Numbered from the stretch's first letter, positions 46,554-58,241 are shown. The stretch: 64,000 bases of DNA from Paracoccaceae bacterium (GCA_030066905.1 JASJAR010000003.1:1-64000); one strand, 5' to 3'. Notes: generated by a model from the sequence alone, not told the origin. Numbers and translations are program-made.

Positions 46554-48845
46554 TCAGATCGGCCGGTCGACCCGCGCGGTCACATGTACCCGGCCCGAGA
46601 CCGCTTCCGGCCAGGTCAGCCGGACGAAGTTGTTGTTCGCCCCATCGAGCGTCGTGACATAGGGCATCGCAAACACCGGCTGCGCCGCCCCGTTCTCGAC
46701 GGCGTTCTCGAACACCAGTCCGGTCACCTCCCGGCTCCAGCCGCCGAACGGCAGATAGCCCGAAACGTCGAGCACCCAGTTGACGCTGGGCGCGCTCTGG
46801 TCGAATTCGAGCGTCACCGGATTGATCGTGTTCTGCCCCACGCCGTTGAACGTGTTGCCCTCGAAAGTCACGTTCCGCGTCCGCCCGAAATCGAGCCCGG
46901 CGATGCTGTCGTCCACCCGCTCGATCCGGTCCGTGGTGCCGTTGAGCGACTTGAACGTGTTCCCGATCACGCTCAGCCCCTGGATGAAATGCCCCGCCCC
47001 GTGGGGCTTCACCACGATCCAGGAAAACCAGGCCGCCGCATCGTTCACTGTGAAGATGTTGCCGGTGATGGTCAGCCCGCCGAAGGAAAACTCGGTGCCG
47101 AAATCCGGCGTCGCATCGTGCTCGTTGGTCCACTCGACGAAGGAATTGTCGATGTAGTTCCCAGTCAGCACCGATTTCACGTTGGTCTCGGTGAAGACGA
47201 TCCCTGCCACCCGGGGCCCGTCGGTCTCGTTGTCGCCCTGGAACCAGTGGTTGCCGGTGATGAGATGGCCATTGCCTTTCAGCACCATGGTCGTGCCGAA
47301 CCGCTGAAACCGCGTGTTGCGGATCTTGGCGTCGTTGGCGTTGACGTTGAGGCAGCGCGAGACCCGCGCCGTCGCGGCGGTCTGCTGTTCGTCGGAGATG
47401 AACTGGCAGCGGTCCACATGGAGGTCCTGACAACCGATGCCGTGGCTCGAAATCCCCCGGTCCTTGGGCTTGGTGAAATAGCTGTCGCGGAACTGCATGT
47501 TGTTGCCGTCGGGTGCCAGAAGGACACCGCTGGCCACGCCCTGACACTGGAAGTCGATGTCGGTGAAGGCGAGCCGCGAGAGCTTGGCGAAGCCCGAAAA
47601 GTCGAGAACGTATCTGAAGCGGCTGAAGGTGTAGGTCTGGGAAACCGGGGCGGCAAAAAACGGCTGGCTGAGCTCGATGGTGCCCGCCCCGATGTTGCGG
47701 CTCCGCACATAAACCTCGCGGCCCACCCCGGTGCCCTCGACGAGCGATCCCACGGGGATGTTCGCGACATTGGCGACATTGGTGAGCCGCAGCGGGTCGG
47801 CGCTGTCGTAGCTCGCCGTCGAGGTCTGCACCTCGGTGTCCCAGTTCGACGAAGCCACGACATTGAACTGCCCGTTCCGGATCACCCGGCGAATTTCGTA
47901 GGTCTCCTGGCCCGGCACGGCGGCGGCCATGTCGATCGGGCGATCGAGTTCGATCCGCCGCCCGCCGAGGTCAAAACTCTCGTGGTCGGTGAAGTTCAGG
48001 AGCGCCTGGAAACCCTTCTTGAACGCCAGAACCTCGTCGCCGAAAGCGTCGATATAGGTCGGCAGGTTGAAGTTGCGGATACACGAGAGGCGCTTGTCGT
48101 CGGGCATCGTCACCGTACCCTCGAAACGCACCCCGTTCTCGAAGGTGACGTTTTCGGCCAGATGATAGACCCCGGCCGGCACCAGAACGTCACGTCCCGA
48201 TGCCGCGGCATCGGCGGCCTCGAAGGCGGCCGCATTGTCGGTGGTCCCATCGCCGACGGCTCCGTAATCGGTAACATCGACCCAATCCATCATCTTCCGG
48301 TGGAAGACGGAGGTCACATCCTCGATGACGATGTCGTCGATGCGCACCACCCCGCCGGTGGTGCCGGTCAGATCGAGGCCGAAATGGCCATAGAGCGCGG
48401 CCGATCCCCAGACCATATCGACCCCGGTGCGCTGCCCGACCCCGACAATGGCCGACACCTCGACGATCTCGCCATAGGCGGTGAGCTGCACCGAGGGCCC
48501 GGTTGTGACGAGCCCCGTCACCTCGGCGCCGCCCGCGCCACCGGCCCAGCCGGCAATGCGGACCGCCGGCAGGTTGCCCGACATCGCCTTAACCCGTGCA
48601 CGGACTTGCAGGTAGCAGCCCGGCAGGAGCGTCGTCTCCCCCGAATAGCGCAGCCGTTGGGTTCCCTCGGTCTTTTGGAGTTCGAGGCAGCCTGCGAAGT
48701 CCTGGTCGGCCGGCACGAAGGCCGCATCCGCCGCCCCGTCGTAACTTGCCGAACCCGGCGTTCCGTCTTCCCTGGACCAGACTGCCAGACCGTTCGAAAA
48801 CGGGGGCGGCATGAGGAGAACACCGTCGGTAATGGCCTTGTTCAT
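46554..48845 (-). CDS. Right-handed beta-helix (pectate lyase superfamily) protein without signal peptide
   Basis: A 763-residue protein. An N-terminal lectin-like beta domain (about 1-190) is followed by the DWVDVTDYGAVGDGTTDNAAAF segment that opens GH28-related/tailspike-like beta-helices. Repetitive helix rungs follow (LTITGNIF, LSVIGNTF, VTFEGNTF). There is no signal peptide, so export would need a type I system, phage-like release, or lysis. ATG 48845 follows AAAGGACC. Candidates are a surface or phage-derived glycan-binding or depolymerising protein; no phage genes flank it. Confidence 0.82.
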   Translation of the reverse strand: MNKAITDGVLLMPPPFSNGLAVWSREDGTPGSASYDGAADAAFVPADQDFAGCLELQKTEGTQRLRYSGETTLLPGCYLQVRARVKAMSGNLPAVRIAGWAGGAGGAEVTGLVTTGPSVQLTAYGEIVEVSAIVGVGQRTGVDMVWGSAALYGHFGLDLTGTTGGVVRIDDIVIEDVTSVFHRKMMDWVDVTDYGAVGDGTTDNAAAFEAADAAASGRDVLVPAGVYHLAENVTFENGVRFEGTVTMPDDKRLSCIRNFNLPTYIDAFGDEVLAFKKGFQALLNFTDHESFDLGGRRIELDRPIDMAAAVPGQETYEIRRVIRNGQFNVVASSNWDTEVQTSTASYDSADPLRLTNVANVANIPVGSLVEGTGVGREVYVRSRNIGAGTIELSQPFFAAPVSQTYTFSRFRYVLDFSGFAKLSRLAFTDIDFQCQGVASGVLLAPDGNNMQFRDSYFTKPKDRGISSHGIGCQDLHVDRCQFISDEQQTAATARVSRCLNVNANDAKIRNTRFQRFGTTMVLKGNGHLITGNHWFQGDNETDGPRVAGIVFTETNVKSVLTGNYIDNSFVEWTNEHDATPDFGTEFSFGGLTITGNIFTVNDAAAWFSWIVVKPHGAGHFIQGLSVIGNTFKSLNGTTDRIERVDDSIAGLDFGRTRNVTFEGNTFNGVGQNTINPVTLEFDQSAPSVNWVLDVSGYLPFGGWSREVTGLVFENAVENGAAQPVFAMPYVTTLDGANNNFVRLTWPEAVSGRVHVTARVDRPI

Positions 48846-48859
48846 GGGGGTCCTTTCGC

Positions 48860-48879
48860 GTGTCACCAGACGGTGACAC
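48860..48879. promoter_or_regulatory. Perfect 8-bp inverted repeat upstream of the beta-helix gene
   Basis: GTGTCACC and GGTGACAC are separated by four bases and lie about 15-35 bases before the start codon, over the likely 5' leader. An operator or a translation-blocking hairpin are both possible. Confidence 0.5.
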
Positions 48880-49003
48880 GGCCCCCGGACACCGGGGCGG
48901 TCACCGGTTGCTCGGGATGGGACGGGCAGAACCCGCGCCCCAAAATCGCGTGAAGGAATAGGCCGGCGGGTGTTAACGCCTGTTTAACCCTGCGCTCTGC
49001 CGG

Positions 49004-49408
49004 TCACGCACCTAGGCCGGCTGCCTCGAGGATGCGCACGCCGCCGATTTGCCAGCCGTCGCCCGTTGCGACCATGTAGTATTCGAGAAGATGGGTCGCG
49101 CCGGCCTCGTCGGTGATGAGCACCCGCTGCACCGGGGCGCCGCTCTCCTCTCGAAGTTCAAGATATTGCACATCCGCCGGCCGCCAGACCATCGGATAGC
49201 CCTGCCGCACCATCAGCCCGAACCGGTCGGGCGAGCCGAACATCCGCTTGATGCCCGGCGAGGCGAAGGTGAAGGCGGTCGCGACATCCTCGGCCAGAAA
49301 CGCCTCGATCTGGCTTTGGATGACGGCGGTCACCTCGTCCTTGGTATCGGCCGTAGCGGGGCCCGCCAGCATGAGCGAGACGGCCAGCGCTTTCAGAAAT
49401 GCTTTCAT
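49004..49408 (-). CDS. DUF4864 family secreted protein
   Basis: A 134-residue protein with a signal peptide (MKAFLKALAVSLMLAGPATA). The mature part, with VIQSQIEAFLAEDVATAFTFASPGIKRMF and GWQIGGVRILEA, is the DUF4864 family, an NTF2-like fold of unknown function. ATG 49408 opens directly on the signal peptide. Confidence 0.88.
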   Translation of the reverse strand: MKAFLKALAVSLMLAGPATADTKDEVTAVIQSQIEAFLAEDVATAFTFASPGIKRMFGSPDRFGLMVRQGYPMVWRPADVQYLELREESGAPVQRVLITDEAGATHLLEYYMVATGDGWQIGGVRILEAAGLGA

Positions 49409-49451
49409 GGGAACCTCCGCTGTTTCCATAAGATACGGCACGCGCGCCCGA

Positions 49452-49802
49452 TCAGTTCTGTTTCTTCCGCGTCGTGGGCTTCTGTCGAAGCCCGCGGGCA
49501 TGGGTCACCGACCGCGCGAACCAGTCGCCAAGCGCTGCCTCGTTAGCCAAAAGCGCATCTGGAACAAGAACATAGCCCTTCATGACGCTTCCGTATTGAA
49601 GCACGGGGTCGTCCGGCCAGTCCCGGGCCCAATCGGCCCGGTCCGCCTCTGAAAGCCGCAGGCAGAACCGGCCCGACGGGTCGACGAAGCTGAACATGTT
49701 GCCGCCCGTCGCGGTATAGGCGGTCGTCTTGCCCTTTCGCGCAATCCCTTCATGGGGCGCGATCAACCGGTCGTAGAGCGCGATGACATCGTCCCGGTCC
49801 AT
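49452..49802 (-). CDS. TfoX/Sxy N-terminal-domain-like small protein
   Basis: A 116-residue cytoplasmic protein. GKTTAYTATGGNMFSFVDPSG followed by CLRLSEADRADW and a VMKGYVLVPDALL strand resembles TfoX/YjbR-type domains. Function unknown; a competence role is not implied. Immediately downstream of lysS on the same strand (stop of lysS at 49834). Confidence 0.7.
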   Translation of the reverse strand: MDRDDVIALYDRLIAPHEGIARKGKTTAYTATGGNMFSFVDPSGRFCLRLSEADRADWARDWPDDPVLQYGSVMKGYVLVPDALLANEAALGDWFARSVTHARGLRQKPTTRKKQN

Positions 49803-49833
49803 CCCCCGAGCCTGCCCCGGCCGGGGCTCCCGA

Positions 49834-51414
49834 TCAAGCCGCGAGGCGCCCCGCGAGCCCGTCCTCGATCAGGCGGATCGTCTCCTCAACCCCGTAAAGT
49901 GCGATGAACCCGCCGAACCGGGGACCCTGCGAGGCGCCAAGCAGCACCTCGTATAGCGTCTTGAACCAGTCGCGCAGCGGCTCGAACCCGTGCGCCTTGC
50001 CGACAGCGAAGACCATCGATTGCAGCTCTTCGGCATCGAGACCGCCCTCCCAGGCGCGCAGCCGGTCGGCAAGGTCGTTGAGGGCCGCCTCCTCGCGCGC
50101 ATCCGCCACCCGGAACGTCCGGTTCGGCGCCACGAAGTCCTTGAAGTAGCGCACCGCATAGCCCGCAGCGGCGTCGAGATCTGGGTGGGTCTCGGGGCTG
50201 GCGGCGGGGGCATAGCGCCGGATGAAGCCCCACATCTTCTCCTTGTCCTCGGCCGCCGAGACGCCCGCAAGATTGAGAAGCATCGCAAACGGCACGTCGA
50301 GCGTCGAGGCCGGCACGTCGCCGCCGTGAATGTGCCAGACCGGGTTCGCCGCCTGCTGCACCGCATCCTGCCCGGGATAGGCCCTGAGCTGCTGGTGGTA
50401 TTCGTCGACGGCCTTCGGGATCACCTGCCAGCCGAGCCGCTTCGCCGTCTTCGGCTTCTGGTACATGAAATACGACAAGCTCTCGGTGGCCGCGTAAGCG
50501 AGCCATTCGTCAATCGACAGCCCATTGCCCTTCGACTTCGAAATCTTCTCGCCGGCCATGTCGAGAAAGAGCTCGTAGGTAAAGACCTCCGGCGGCCGGC
50601 CCCCGAGGATCGAGCAGATCTTCGAGTAGATCGGCGTGTTCGGCGCATGCTCCTTCCCGTATGGTTCGAAGTCGACCCCGAGCGCGGCCCAGCGCGCCCC
50701 GAAATCGGGCTTCCACTGGAACTTCACATGCCCGCCGGTGACCGGCAGGGTCCATTCCCGCCCCGTCTCGTCGTCGAACGTGACCGTGCCCTCGGCGGCA
50801 TCGACATGCTTCATCGGCACATAAAGCACCCGTCCCGTCTCGGGATGGATCGGCAGGAAGATGGAATAGGTCTCGCGCCGCTCGTCCCGGAGCGAGCCCA
50901 GCATCACCTCCATGAGCGCGTCATAGCGCTCGGCGGCGAGCCGCAGCGTGTCGTCGAACCGCCCCGAAGTGTAGAACTCGCGCGCCGAGTAGAAGTCATA
51001 GTCGAAGCCGAACGTGTCGAGGAACCGCCTGAGCATCGCGTTGTTGTGATGTCCGAAGCTTTCGTGCTCGCCGAACGGATCGGGCACGCTTGTGAGCGGC
51101 TTCTGGATATGCTCGGCCAGCATCTCCCGGTTCGGCACGTTGTCGGGCACTTTGCGCATCCCGTCCATGTCGTCGGAAAACGAGATGAGCTTGGTCGGGA
51201 TTTCCGAGATCGCCTCGAAGGCCCGGCGCACCATCGTGGTGCGCAAGACCTCCCCGAAGGTTCCGATATGCGGCAGCCCCGAGGGCCCATACCCCGTCTC
51301 GAACAGCACGAACCCCTTCTCCGGCGGCGCCGCCTCGTAGCGTTTCGCCAGCCGGCGCGCCTCTTCGAAGGGCCAGGCTTTGGAGGTGAGGGCGGCGTCG
51401 CGAAACTCGGACAT
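49834..51414 (-). CDS. lysS: Lysyl-tRNA synthetase, class I
   Basis: A 526-residue class I LysRS, the archaeal-type enzyme that many alphaproteobacteria use instead of the class II form. The HIGH-like motif is LPHIGTFGE near residue 50, and the KMSKS loop is [12 protein letters not shown]-terminal alpha-helical anticodon-binding cage follows. ATG 51414 is preceded by purine-rich sequence. No class II gene is in the window. Confidence 0.96.
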   Translation of the reverse strand: MSEFRDAALTSKAWPFEEARRLAKRYEAAPPEKGFVLFETGYGPSGLPHIGTFGEVLRTTMVRRAFEAISEIPTKLISFSDDMDGMRKVPDNVPNREMLAEHIQKPLTSVPDPFGEHESFGHHNNAMLRRFLDTFGFDYDFYSAREFYTSGRFDDTLRLAAERYDALMEVMLGSLRDERRETYSIFLPIHPETGRVLYVPMKHVDAAEGTVTFDDETGREWTLPVTGGHVKFQWKPDFGARWAALGVDFEPYGKEHAPNTPIYSKICSILGGRPPEVFTYELFLDMAGEKISKSKGNGLSIDEWLAYAATESLSYFMYQKPKTAKRLGWQVIPKAVDEYHQQLRAYPGQDAVQQAANPVWHIHGGDVPASTLDVPFAMLLNLAGVSAAEDKEKMWGFIRRYAPAASPETHPDLDAAAGYAVRYFKDFVAPNRTFRVADAREEAALNDLADRLRAWEGGLDAEELQSMVFAVGKAHGFEPLRDWFKTLYEVLLGASQGPRFGGFIALYGVEETIRLIEDGLAGRLAA

Positions 51415-51516
51415 GGAACGGGGCCTTTTGGGGGCTTTGCGGAGACAGGGGTACCTATTGAAGCGGTCCGCTCGCGTCAATATTCTCTTGGCGTTAGCCC
51501 CGCAAAGGAACGCCCA

Positions 51517-51939
51517 TTGGACGCCGAAGCCATCGACCTCTCGCCCCAGGACAGTCTGATCGCGATCATGATCGCGATTTCGGCCTCCGACGAAACCATC
51601 CGGACCTCGGAACTCGTCACGATCGAACGGATCGTAAATCACCTCCCCGTCTTCGCCGACTACGATCTCGAGCGGCTGCGCCGGGTGTCGGAGTTCATCT
51701 TCGACCTCTTCACCCGCGAAGACGGGCTCGACGTCCTGTTCAGCCGCGTGCGCGAAAGCCTCCCCGAGCGGCTGTTCGAAACGGCCTATGCGCTGGCCTG
51801 CGACGTCGCGGCGGCCGACGGCACCCTCCTTGAGGCCGAACTGCGGCTGCTCGAGGAAATGCGCTACGAGCTCAATATCGACAGGCTCCATGCCGCGGCC
51901 ATCGAACGCGGCGCCCGGGCGCGGCACATGACCGTCTAG
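51517..51939 (+). CDS. TerB-like tellurite resistance-family protein
   Basis: A 140-residue helical protein of the TerB superfamily ([20 protein letters not shown] and [22 protein letters not shown] are the two metal-binding-like repeats). TTG 51517 is chosen because AAAGGA precedes it at good spacing. Members bind metal or act in envelope stress; no other ter genes are present, so tellurite resistance is not implied. Divergent from lysS. Confidence 0.85.
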   Translation: MDAEAIDLSPQDSLIAIMIAISASDETIRTSELVTIERIVNHLPVFADYDLERLRRVSEFIFDLFTREDGLDVLFSRVRESLPERLFETAYALACDVAAADGTLLEAELRLLEEMRYELNIDRLHAAAIERGARARHMTV

Positions 51940-52011
51940 GCCGGTGGCGGCGCGATCCGCCCGGGAGGGCATTCCGACGGTCCGAAAAAGGTAGGGGCCG
52001 GAGCCTCCGCG

Positions 52012-53481
52012 TCAGGCTGCAAGCCGGCCGGCCCAGAGCCGGAGGAGGTCCTTCTGCAATCGGCGGGCGCGCCGAGCATAGCTCCGCGAGCCTTGAGGGC
52101 GTTCGCGGAACGCGACCGGGATCGCATCGCGCCGCGCGGCATCTGCGCAAAACACCGCGAAGGCCAGGCGGCGCCCGGATTTCACCGCGAGATAGCCCGC
52201 AAGGGCGCTGACGAAATTGTGGGTTCCGGTCTTGGCAAGTGCGGTGGCCCCGTGATTGGCGTCGCCGAGGTTCACCGGCCGCAGGATCGGGCGGAGCCGG
52301 TCGTCGCCGGCCGCTCCGGCGAGGATGCGCACCATGTCCCCCGCCGCCATCCGCGAGGCGTAGCCGAGCCCGGAATGGTCGATGAGGAGCGTGTTCTTGG
52401 CACCGAACCCTTCCGCCACCCAATCGTTCATCGCCGCCGCCGAGCCGTAGAGCGAGCCCGGCATCCCGCCCGCCGCCGCGCTGGCATGAAGGCCGGCGAC
52501 CTCCGCGGTGAGGTTCGTCGAATACCTCAGCATCCCCCGCAAGATGTCGACCAGCGGCGAGGAGAAATGCCGCACCAGCACCTCGCCCTCCGGGGGCAGC
52601 CAGGCCCGCTCGGCCCGGGCGAGTTCGAGGCCGTGGGAGCGCGCGACCGACTGGAACGCCTCGCCGGCATAGGCCACGGGCCGGCGCACCGGCAGCCAAC
52701 GCGCGCCGTCGTTGCCCAGCGCGTGACGCGCCACCGTCCAGCGGTCGAGCCCGTCCTCCTCGCGGTAGGTGTAAACCGGCAGGCGTTCGTCCACGATGTC
52801 CATCGTCGACACCGTCACCGAGGGGCGGAACCGGGCGGCGCGGGCCTGAAGCGTGATCTCGTAGTCGGATTTCGCCTTCTTCCATTCGAAGTGGACGCGG
52901 TTGAAGTTGAGGTTGAGCCCCGTGATCGTCGGGTTGTAACCGGCGGTTTCGGGCTGTTCCGAAGCGATGCGCTCGACCCAGGGCAGCGCGCCGTCCCAGA
53001 TCAGAAACCGGCCCTCGACGCCGAAGACGCCCCTTTCCTTCAGACCGGCCGCCATGGCGCCGAGGTCGTCGCTGTCGAAGACCGGATCGCCGCTGCCTGC
53101 CAGAACGAGATCGCCCTTGAGCTGGCCGTTCACGACGGGCCCGGTGCCGATGAGCTGTGTCTCGAAACGATGATCGGGGCCAAGCCGGTCGAGTGCGTAT
53201 AGCGCGGTGATCGCCTTGGCGGTGCTCGCGGGAGGCTGCAAAAGGTCGGGATACTCGGCGGCGAGGATCTCGCCGCTTTCGGCATCGGCCATTGCGAAAC
53301 TCACCGTCCCGCCAAGCCCGCTCTTCGCAATGAGGCGGTGGGCCGCATCGTCCCAGGTTGCCGGGCGCCCCGGGCGGGCCCGGGGCAACGGCGACAGGGT
53401 CAGCGCCTCGGCGGCGGCAACCGAGCCCGCGCTGGCCAGAAGCCCCGCGAGGGTCGCGCGCCGTGTGATCTCAGCGGTCAT
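52012..53481 (-). CDS. dacB: D-alanyl-D-alanine carboxypeptidase/endopeptidase (S13, DacB)
   Basis: A 489-residue penicillin-binding protein of the PBP4 class acting on peptidoglycan peptides in the periplasm. The serine motifs are complete: SxxK as STAK, SxN as STN (YSTNLTAE) and KTG (KTGTHNF). A twin-arginine-like start (EITRRATLAGLLASAG) suggests Tat export. ATG 53481 gives this signal; a longer frame to 53520 looks non-coding. Confidence 0.94.
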   Translation of the reverse strand: MTAEITRRATLAGLLASAGSVAAAEALTLSPLPRARPGRPATWDDAAHRLIAKSGLGGTVSFAMADAESGEILAAEYPDLLQPPASTAKAITALYALDRLGPDHRFETQLIGTGPVVNGQLKGDLVLAGSGDPVFDSDDLGAMAAGLKERGVFGVEGRFLIWDGALPWVERIASEQPETAGYNPTITGLNLNFNRVHFEWKKAKSDYEITLQARAARFRPSVTVSTMDIVDERLPVYTYREEDGLDRWTVARHALGNDGARWLPVRRPVAYAGEAFQSVARSHGLELARAERAWLPPEGEVLVRHFSSPLVDILRGMLRYSTNLTAEVAGLHASAAAGGMPGSLYGSAAAMNDWVAEGFGAKNTLLIDHSGLGYASRMAAGDMVRILAGAAGDDRLRPILRPVNLGDANHGATALAKTGTHNFVSALAGYLAVKSGRRLAFAVFCADAARRDAIPVAFRERPQGSRSYARRARRLQKDLLRLWAGRLAA

Positions 53482-53548
53482 GGCCGGACTATGCCGCGCG
53501 TGGCTTAAAGAACAAGTCACGGCATCGCGAAACGGGGGTATTCCGCTC

Positions 53549-54151
53549 TCAGACTGTCATCCAATCGCCACGGGCGCGGATCGCGGTGGACGACAGATCG
53601 ACCATCGGAACGTTCACGAAACACCACGCCGGCGGCGCAGCAATGGCCAGGCGTGCCGCTTCGCGGCCCCTCAGACGCCAGCGCCGGTATCGCGAGGCCG
53701 CTGGCGACATCCGCGCCGAGATCCGCTGTCCCGGGCGGGCGAGGACACCGACGGGCACGGTGTCGAGAATGTCGCGCCAGCGCTCCCAGCGATGAAAGCT
53801 CGCGAGGTTGTCGGCCCCCATCAGCCACACGAAACGAACCCCGGGGTACCGCGCGCGAAGCGCATCGAGGGTTTCGGCGGTATAGGTCGTTCCAAGCCGC
53901 GCCTCGAGCGCGGTCACGCGCACGCGGGGGTGGCGCATCACCGCCCGCGCGGCGTCGAGCCGGGCCGCGAGCGGCGCCGGCCCCCGGGTTTTCAGCGGGT
54001 TGCCGGGGGTGACGAGCCACCAGATCTCGTCGAGCCCGAAGCGCTTGAGGGCCTCGCGGGTGATATGGGCATGGCCCTCATGGGGCGGATCGAACGAGCC
54101 CCCCAACAGACCGACAGCCATGCCGCGCCGCGCCGGCGGAAACCCGTCCAT
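53549..54151 (-). CDS. nadD: Nicotinate-nucleotide adenylyltransferase
   Basis: A 200-residue NadD that adenylates nicotinate mononucleotide in NAD synthesis. The nucleotidyl-transferase motif is [17 protein letters not shown] at the N-terminus, and the second is SSTAIRARG near the end. [10 protein letters not shown] and [13 protein letters not shown] match the family. It is followed by dacB; in many relatives a rsfS gene follows, but not here. Confidence 0.95.
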   Translation of the reverse strand: MDGFPPARRGMAVGLLGGSFDPPHEGHAHITREALKRFGLDEIWWLVTPGNPLKTRGPAPLAARLDAARAVMRHPRVRVTALEARLGTTYTAETLDALRARYPGVRFVWLMGADNLASFHRWERWRDILDTVPVGVLARPGQRISARMSPAASRYRRWRLRGREAARLAIAAPPAWCFVNVPMVDLSSTAIRARGDWMTV

Positions 54152-54243
54152 CCTCTTCCCCGCGCCAAGCGTTCCTCACCGCCCGCTTGTCCCGCCCGCC
54201 CCGGGGATTGTCAAACCCCAGCCAAGCGGGCAAAGCTCGGACC

Positions 54244-54855
54244 ATGGGGGGACGACGTTTTCGGCTGGCTCTTGTCGCCGTGCTGCTGGCGGCCTGTTCG
54301 CCCGAGCCCTACGGCGTGTCGGTGGGCTATCACCCCAGCGCCGAGGCCATCGACGTCGATATTCCCGAAAATGCCCCGAGCATCCGCCTCCAGTTCCAGC
54401 CGAGCCGCGGCGACTTCCCCGGCCATCTCGGCCTCGATGTCGTGGCCCCGCTGGGTCATCCGGTCCTCGCGGCGGCCCCGGGCGTGGTGATCGCCTCGTT
54501 TTTCGAACCGCTCTACGGATCGACGGTCTATATCGACCACGGAGCGGATGCGTCCGGTCGGGGCCACCGCACCCGCTACGTTCATCTCTCGCGCCGCGAC
54601 GTGCGCCGGGGCGATATCGTCGCGCGCGGCGAGACCATCGGCGGCATGGGCCGGTCGGGGGCGCTCGCCTCGGGCATCCTCCATCTTCACTTCGAAGTCC
54701 TTCAGGCTTCGCCCCAGGGCCGGTACGAGGAACGCGACCCGCACCTCTTCTGGGCTGGCGGACCGGGGCGGGTGACCTGTTTCGAGCCGGGTGCGGCCAT
54801 CGGCTCCGACCGGTTCGCGATCACCTATCCGGTGCAATGTCGGAGCCCGGGTTGA
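54244..54855 (+). CDS. M23-family metallopeptidase lipoprotein, copy 1
   Basis: A 203-residue lipoprotein with lipobox LLAAC (MGGRRFRLALVAVLLAAC). The LytM/M23 domain has zinc ligands in HLGLDVVAP and HLHFEV, so it is probably an active peptidoglycan endopeptidase at the outer membrane. The GRVTCFEPG segment at the end is shared with the next gene. ATG 54244. Overlaps the next gene by 19 bases. Confidence 0.9.
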   Translation: MGGRRFRLALVAVLLAACSPEPYGVSVGYHPSAEAIDVDIPENAPSIRLQFQPSRGDFPGHLGLDVVAPLGHPVLAAAPGVVIASFFEPLYGSTVYIDHGADASGRGHRTRYVHLSRRDVRRGDIVARGETIGGMGRSGALASGILHLHFEVLQASPQGRYEERDPHLFWAGGPGRVTCFEPGAAIGSDRFAITYPVQCRSPG

Positions 54856-55436
54856 AAGCGGTTGCCCTTCTGGCTGTCACGGCCCTTACGGTCTCCGGTT
54901 GCGTCAGTCAGCTTCGGGGCTACACCGCCCCCTACCCGTCGCTGCCGCCGTTTGCCGTAACCGTTCCGCCAAACGCCCCGTCGCTGTCCCAGCAATACGT
55001 ACCGGCCCGCGACCATATCGGCACCGATTTCGTCGCCGAGACCGGCCGCCCGGTACTCGCCGCAGCGCCGGGCCGGATCGCGGCGTCGTTCTTCAGTCCC
55101 GCCTACGGCCATACCATCGCAATCAGCCACGGTCCCGACCCGTCGGGGCGTCCGATCACGACCCGTTACGTCCATCTCGCAACCCGGACGGCTACCCCCG
55201 GCAGCCGGGTTGCGCGCGGCCAGGCGATCGGCACGTTGGGGCGCAGCGGTGTGCTCTCCGGCGGCATTCCCCATCTTCACTTCGAAGTCTGGATCGGCCC
55301 GCTCAGGGATCAGGACTCGACAGTGGATGCCAACGCGCTCTGGGTCGACGGGCCCGGTCGCGTCACCTGTTTCGAGCCCGGCCGCGACGTGCCGTCACAT
55401 CCGTTCAGGATCACCCATCCGGTCGCCTGCGACTAG
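54837..55436 (+). CDS. M23-family metallopeptidase lipoprotein, copy 2
   Basis: A 199-residue paralogue of the upstream protein with lipobox TVSGC. The zinc-binding HIGTDFVAE and HLHFEV are retained, and the C-terminal GRVTCFEPGRDV repeats. Divergence outside the active site suggests different substrates or partners. ATG 54837 (19 bases inside the previous gene) is accepted because it gives a proper lipoprotein signal; TTG 54852 is an alternative. Confidence 0.88.
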   Translation: MSEPGLKAVALLAVTALTVSGCVSQLRGYTAPYPSLPPFAVTVPPNAPSLSQQYVPARDHIGTDFVAETGRPVLAAAPGRIAASFFSPAYGHTIAISHGPDPSGRPITTRYVHLATRTATPGSRVARGQAIGTLGRSGVLSGGIPHLHFEVWIGPLRDQDSTVDANALWVDGPGRVTCFEPGRDVPSHPFRITHPVACD

Positions 55437-55460
55437 GATCGCGACCCGGCAGGGATGCGA

Positions 55461-55486
55461 AAAGGGCGCCACAAGGGGCGCCCTTT
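55461..55486. terminator. Bidirectional terminator between M23 gene and groEL
   Basis: AAAGGGCGCC and GGCGCCCTTT are perfect 10-base arms with a 6-base loop, and A/T runs on both sides make it usable from either strand. It lies between the convergent M23 (stop 55436) and groEL (stop 55512) genes. Confidence 0.8.
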
Positions 55487-55511
55487 CCAGTTCGGTGCGA
55501 GCCAGGGTGGC

Positions 55512-57182
<1,671 letters not shown>

Positions 57183-57204
57183 TTACAGTGAGGTTCGGTT
57201 CTTT

Positions 57205-57516
57205 TCAGGCGGCTTTCGCGGCCTTGGCGTCGGTGACGATGCCCAAGATGTCCGATTCCTTCATGATCAGAAGCTCTTCGCCGTCGAGCGTGATCTCGGT
57301 GCCCGACCACTTGCCGAAGAGGATGCGGTCGCCTTCCTTGACGTCCATCGCGATCCGGTCGCCATCGTCGTCCTTCGCGCCGGCGCCCACGGCCACCACT
57401 TCGCCTTCGGAGGGCTTTTCCTTGGCGCTGTCGGGAATGATGAGGCCACCTTTGGTCGTCTCGTCGCTCTCGATCCGGCGGACAAGGACACGGTCATGCA
57501 ACGGTTGGAATGCCAT
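57205..57516 (-). CDS. groS: Co-chaperonin GroES (10 kDa)
   Basis: A 103-residue GroES lid protein: [19 protein letters not shown] at the N-terminus with the mobile loop [16 protein letters not shown], and IPD/KEKP motifs. ATG 57516 follows GAAGGAGCG. The operon is preceded by a CIRCE element. Confidence 0.97.
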   Translation of the reverse strand: MAFQPLHDRVLVRRIESDETTKGGLIIPDSAKEKPSEGEVVAVGAGAKDDDGDRIAMDVKEGDRILFGKWSGTEITLDGEELLIMKESDILGIVTDAKAAKAA

Positions 57517-57566
57517 CTAGAACGCTCCTTCGTTCTTGTTGATCGTTATCGATCGTTGATCTCCCT

Positions 57567-57593
57567 TTAGCACTCGGTCTTGGTGAGTGCTAA
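57567..57593. promoter_or_regulatory. CIRCE element (HrcA operator)
   Basis: TTAGCACTC and GAGTGCTAA, perfect arms separated by nine bases, match the CIRCE consensus exactly. Located about 50 bases upstream of groES. HrcA repression of groESL in the absence of heat stress follows from the known role; hrcA itself is not in the window. Confidence 0.96.
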
Positions 57594-57835
57594 CGGCGCG
57601 GAGATAAGGAAGGCTCACGAAGCTGTCAACCGGGTCGGCGGCGGAAATCCGTGCTCCTCCCGGCGGGCGCGAGGAATGGCTGGAAATTGAAGGTCAAATC
57701 GCTTATGCGCCGCTCATCTGCTTCTGGCAGAGGAGGACGCGCAATGAATATGGACCTTCGATTTACGTGGTGCTGACCGCAACCGCTGGCTGATATCAGG
57801 CCGTCCATCTTTCGTCCCTTCCCAGAGTAGCTCCC

Positions 57836-58093
57836 ATGAAACGCTTCGATGCCGACGGCGCGATTTTCGCGCCCGTCGCGCGCCCCGCCCCCGTTCCGGA
57901 GGGGCCGCTGGCCCCGCCGCCGCGCGGCCTGGCGCGCCTCATCGCCCGCCTGCGCTTCGGCGGCGGGCGCGGGCCCACCGATGCCGAACGTTTCCGCGCC
58001 CAGGCCGAACGCCACGCCCATCTGTCGAACGTCGCCCCGCTCCACACGCTGGCCGCGGGGGGGCGCCCCATCTTCATGCGTCAGCCCCGCTAG
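57836..58093 (+). CDS. Small conserved-looking hypothetical protein
   Basis: An 85-residue, proline- and arginine-rich protein ([20 protein letters not shown] ... [20 protein letters not shown]). It lacks a signal peptide and recognisable domains. Codon use matches neighbours, but a ribosome binding site is not obvious. It ends about 150 bases before ettA. Confidence 0.5.
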   Translation: MKRFDADGAIFAPVARPAPVPEGPLAPPPRGLARLIARLRFGGGRGPTDAERFRAQAERHAHLSNVAPLHTLAAGGRPIFMRQPR

Positions 58094-58241
58094 GCGGACG
58101 GTGAGGTCGCGCTGGCGGGCAGCACCCCGGGCCCGGAAGACGGATCCGGCGCAAAACCGGCGTCACCCGTGGTCGGGCGCTGCCCCGATTGCCCTTGCAG
58201 CACCCCTCCGCTATCTCGCCCCCGAAGCAGGAGGATCGATC

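Noticed and set aside
46554..48845. Prophage remnant
   Set aside because: The beta-helix protein resembles tailspikes, but no capsid, portal, terminase or integrase gene flanks it.
46584..48953. Open frame of 789 codons on the + strand
   Set aside because: Antisense of the beta-helix gene; composition typical of a shadow frame.
51517..51939. Tellurite resistance determinant
   Set aside because: A lone TerB-like domain without terZDCE neighbours does not support the phenotype.
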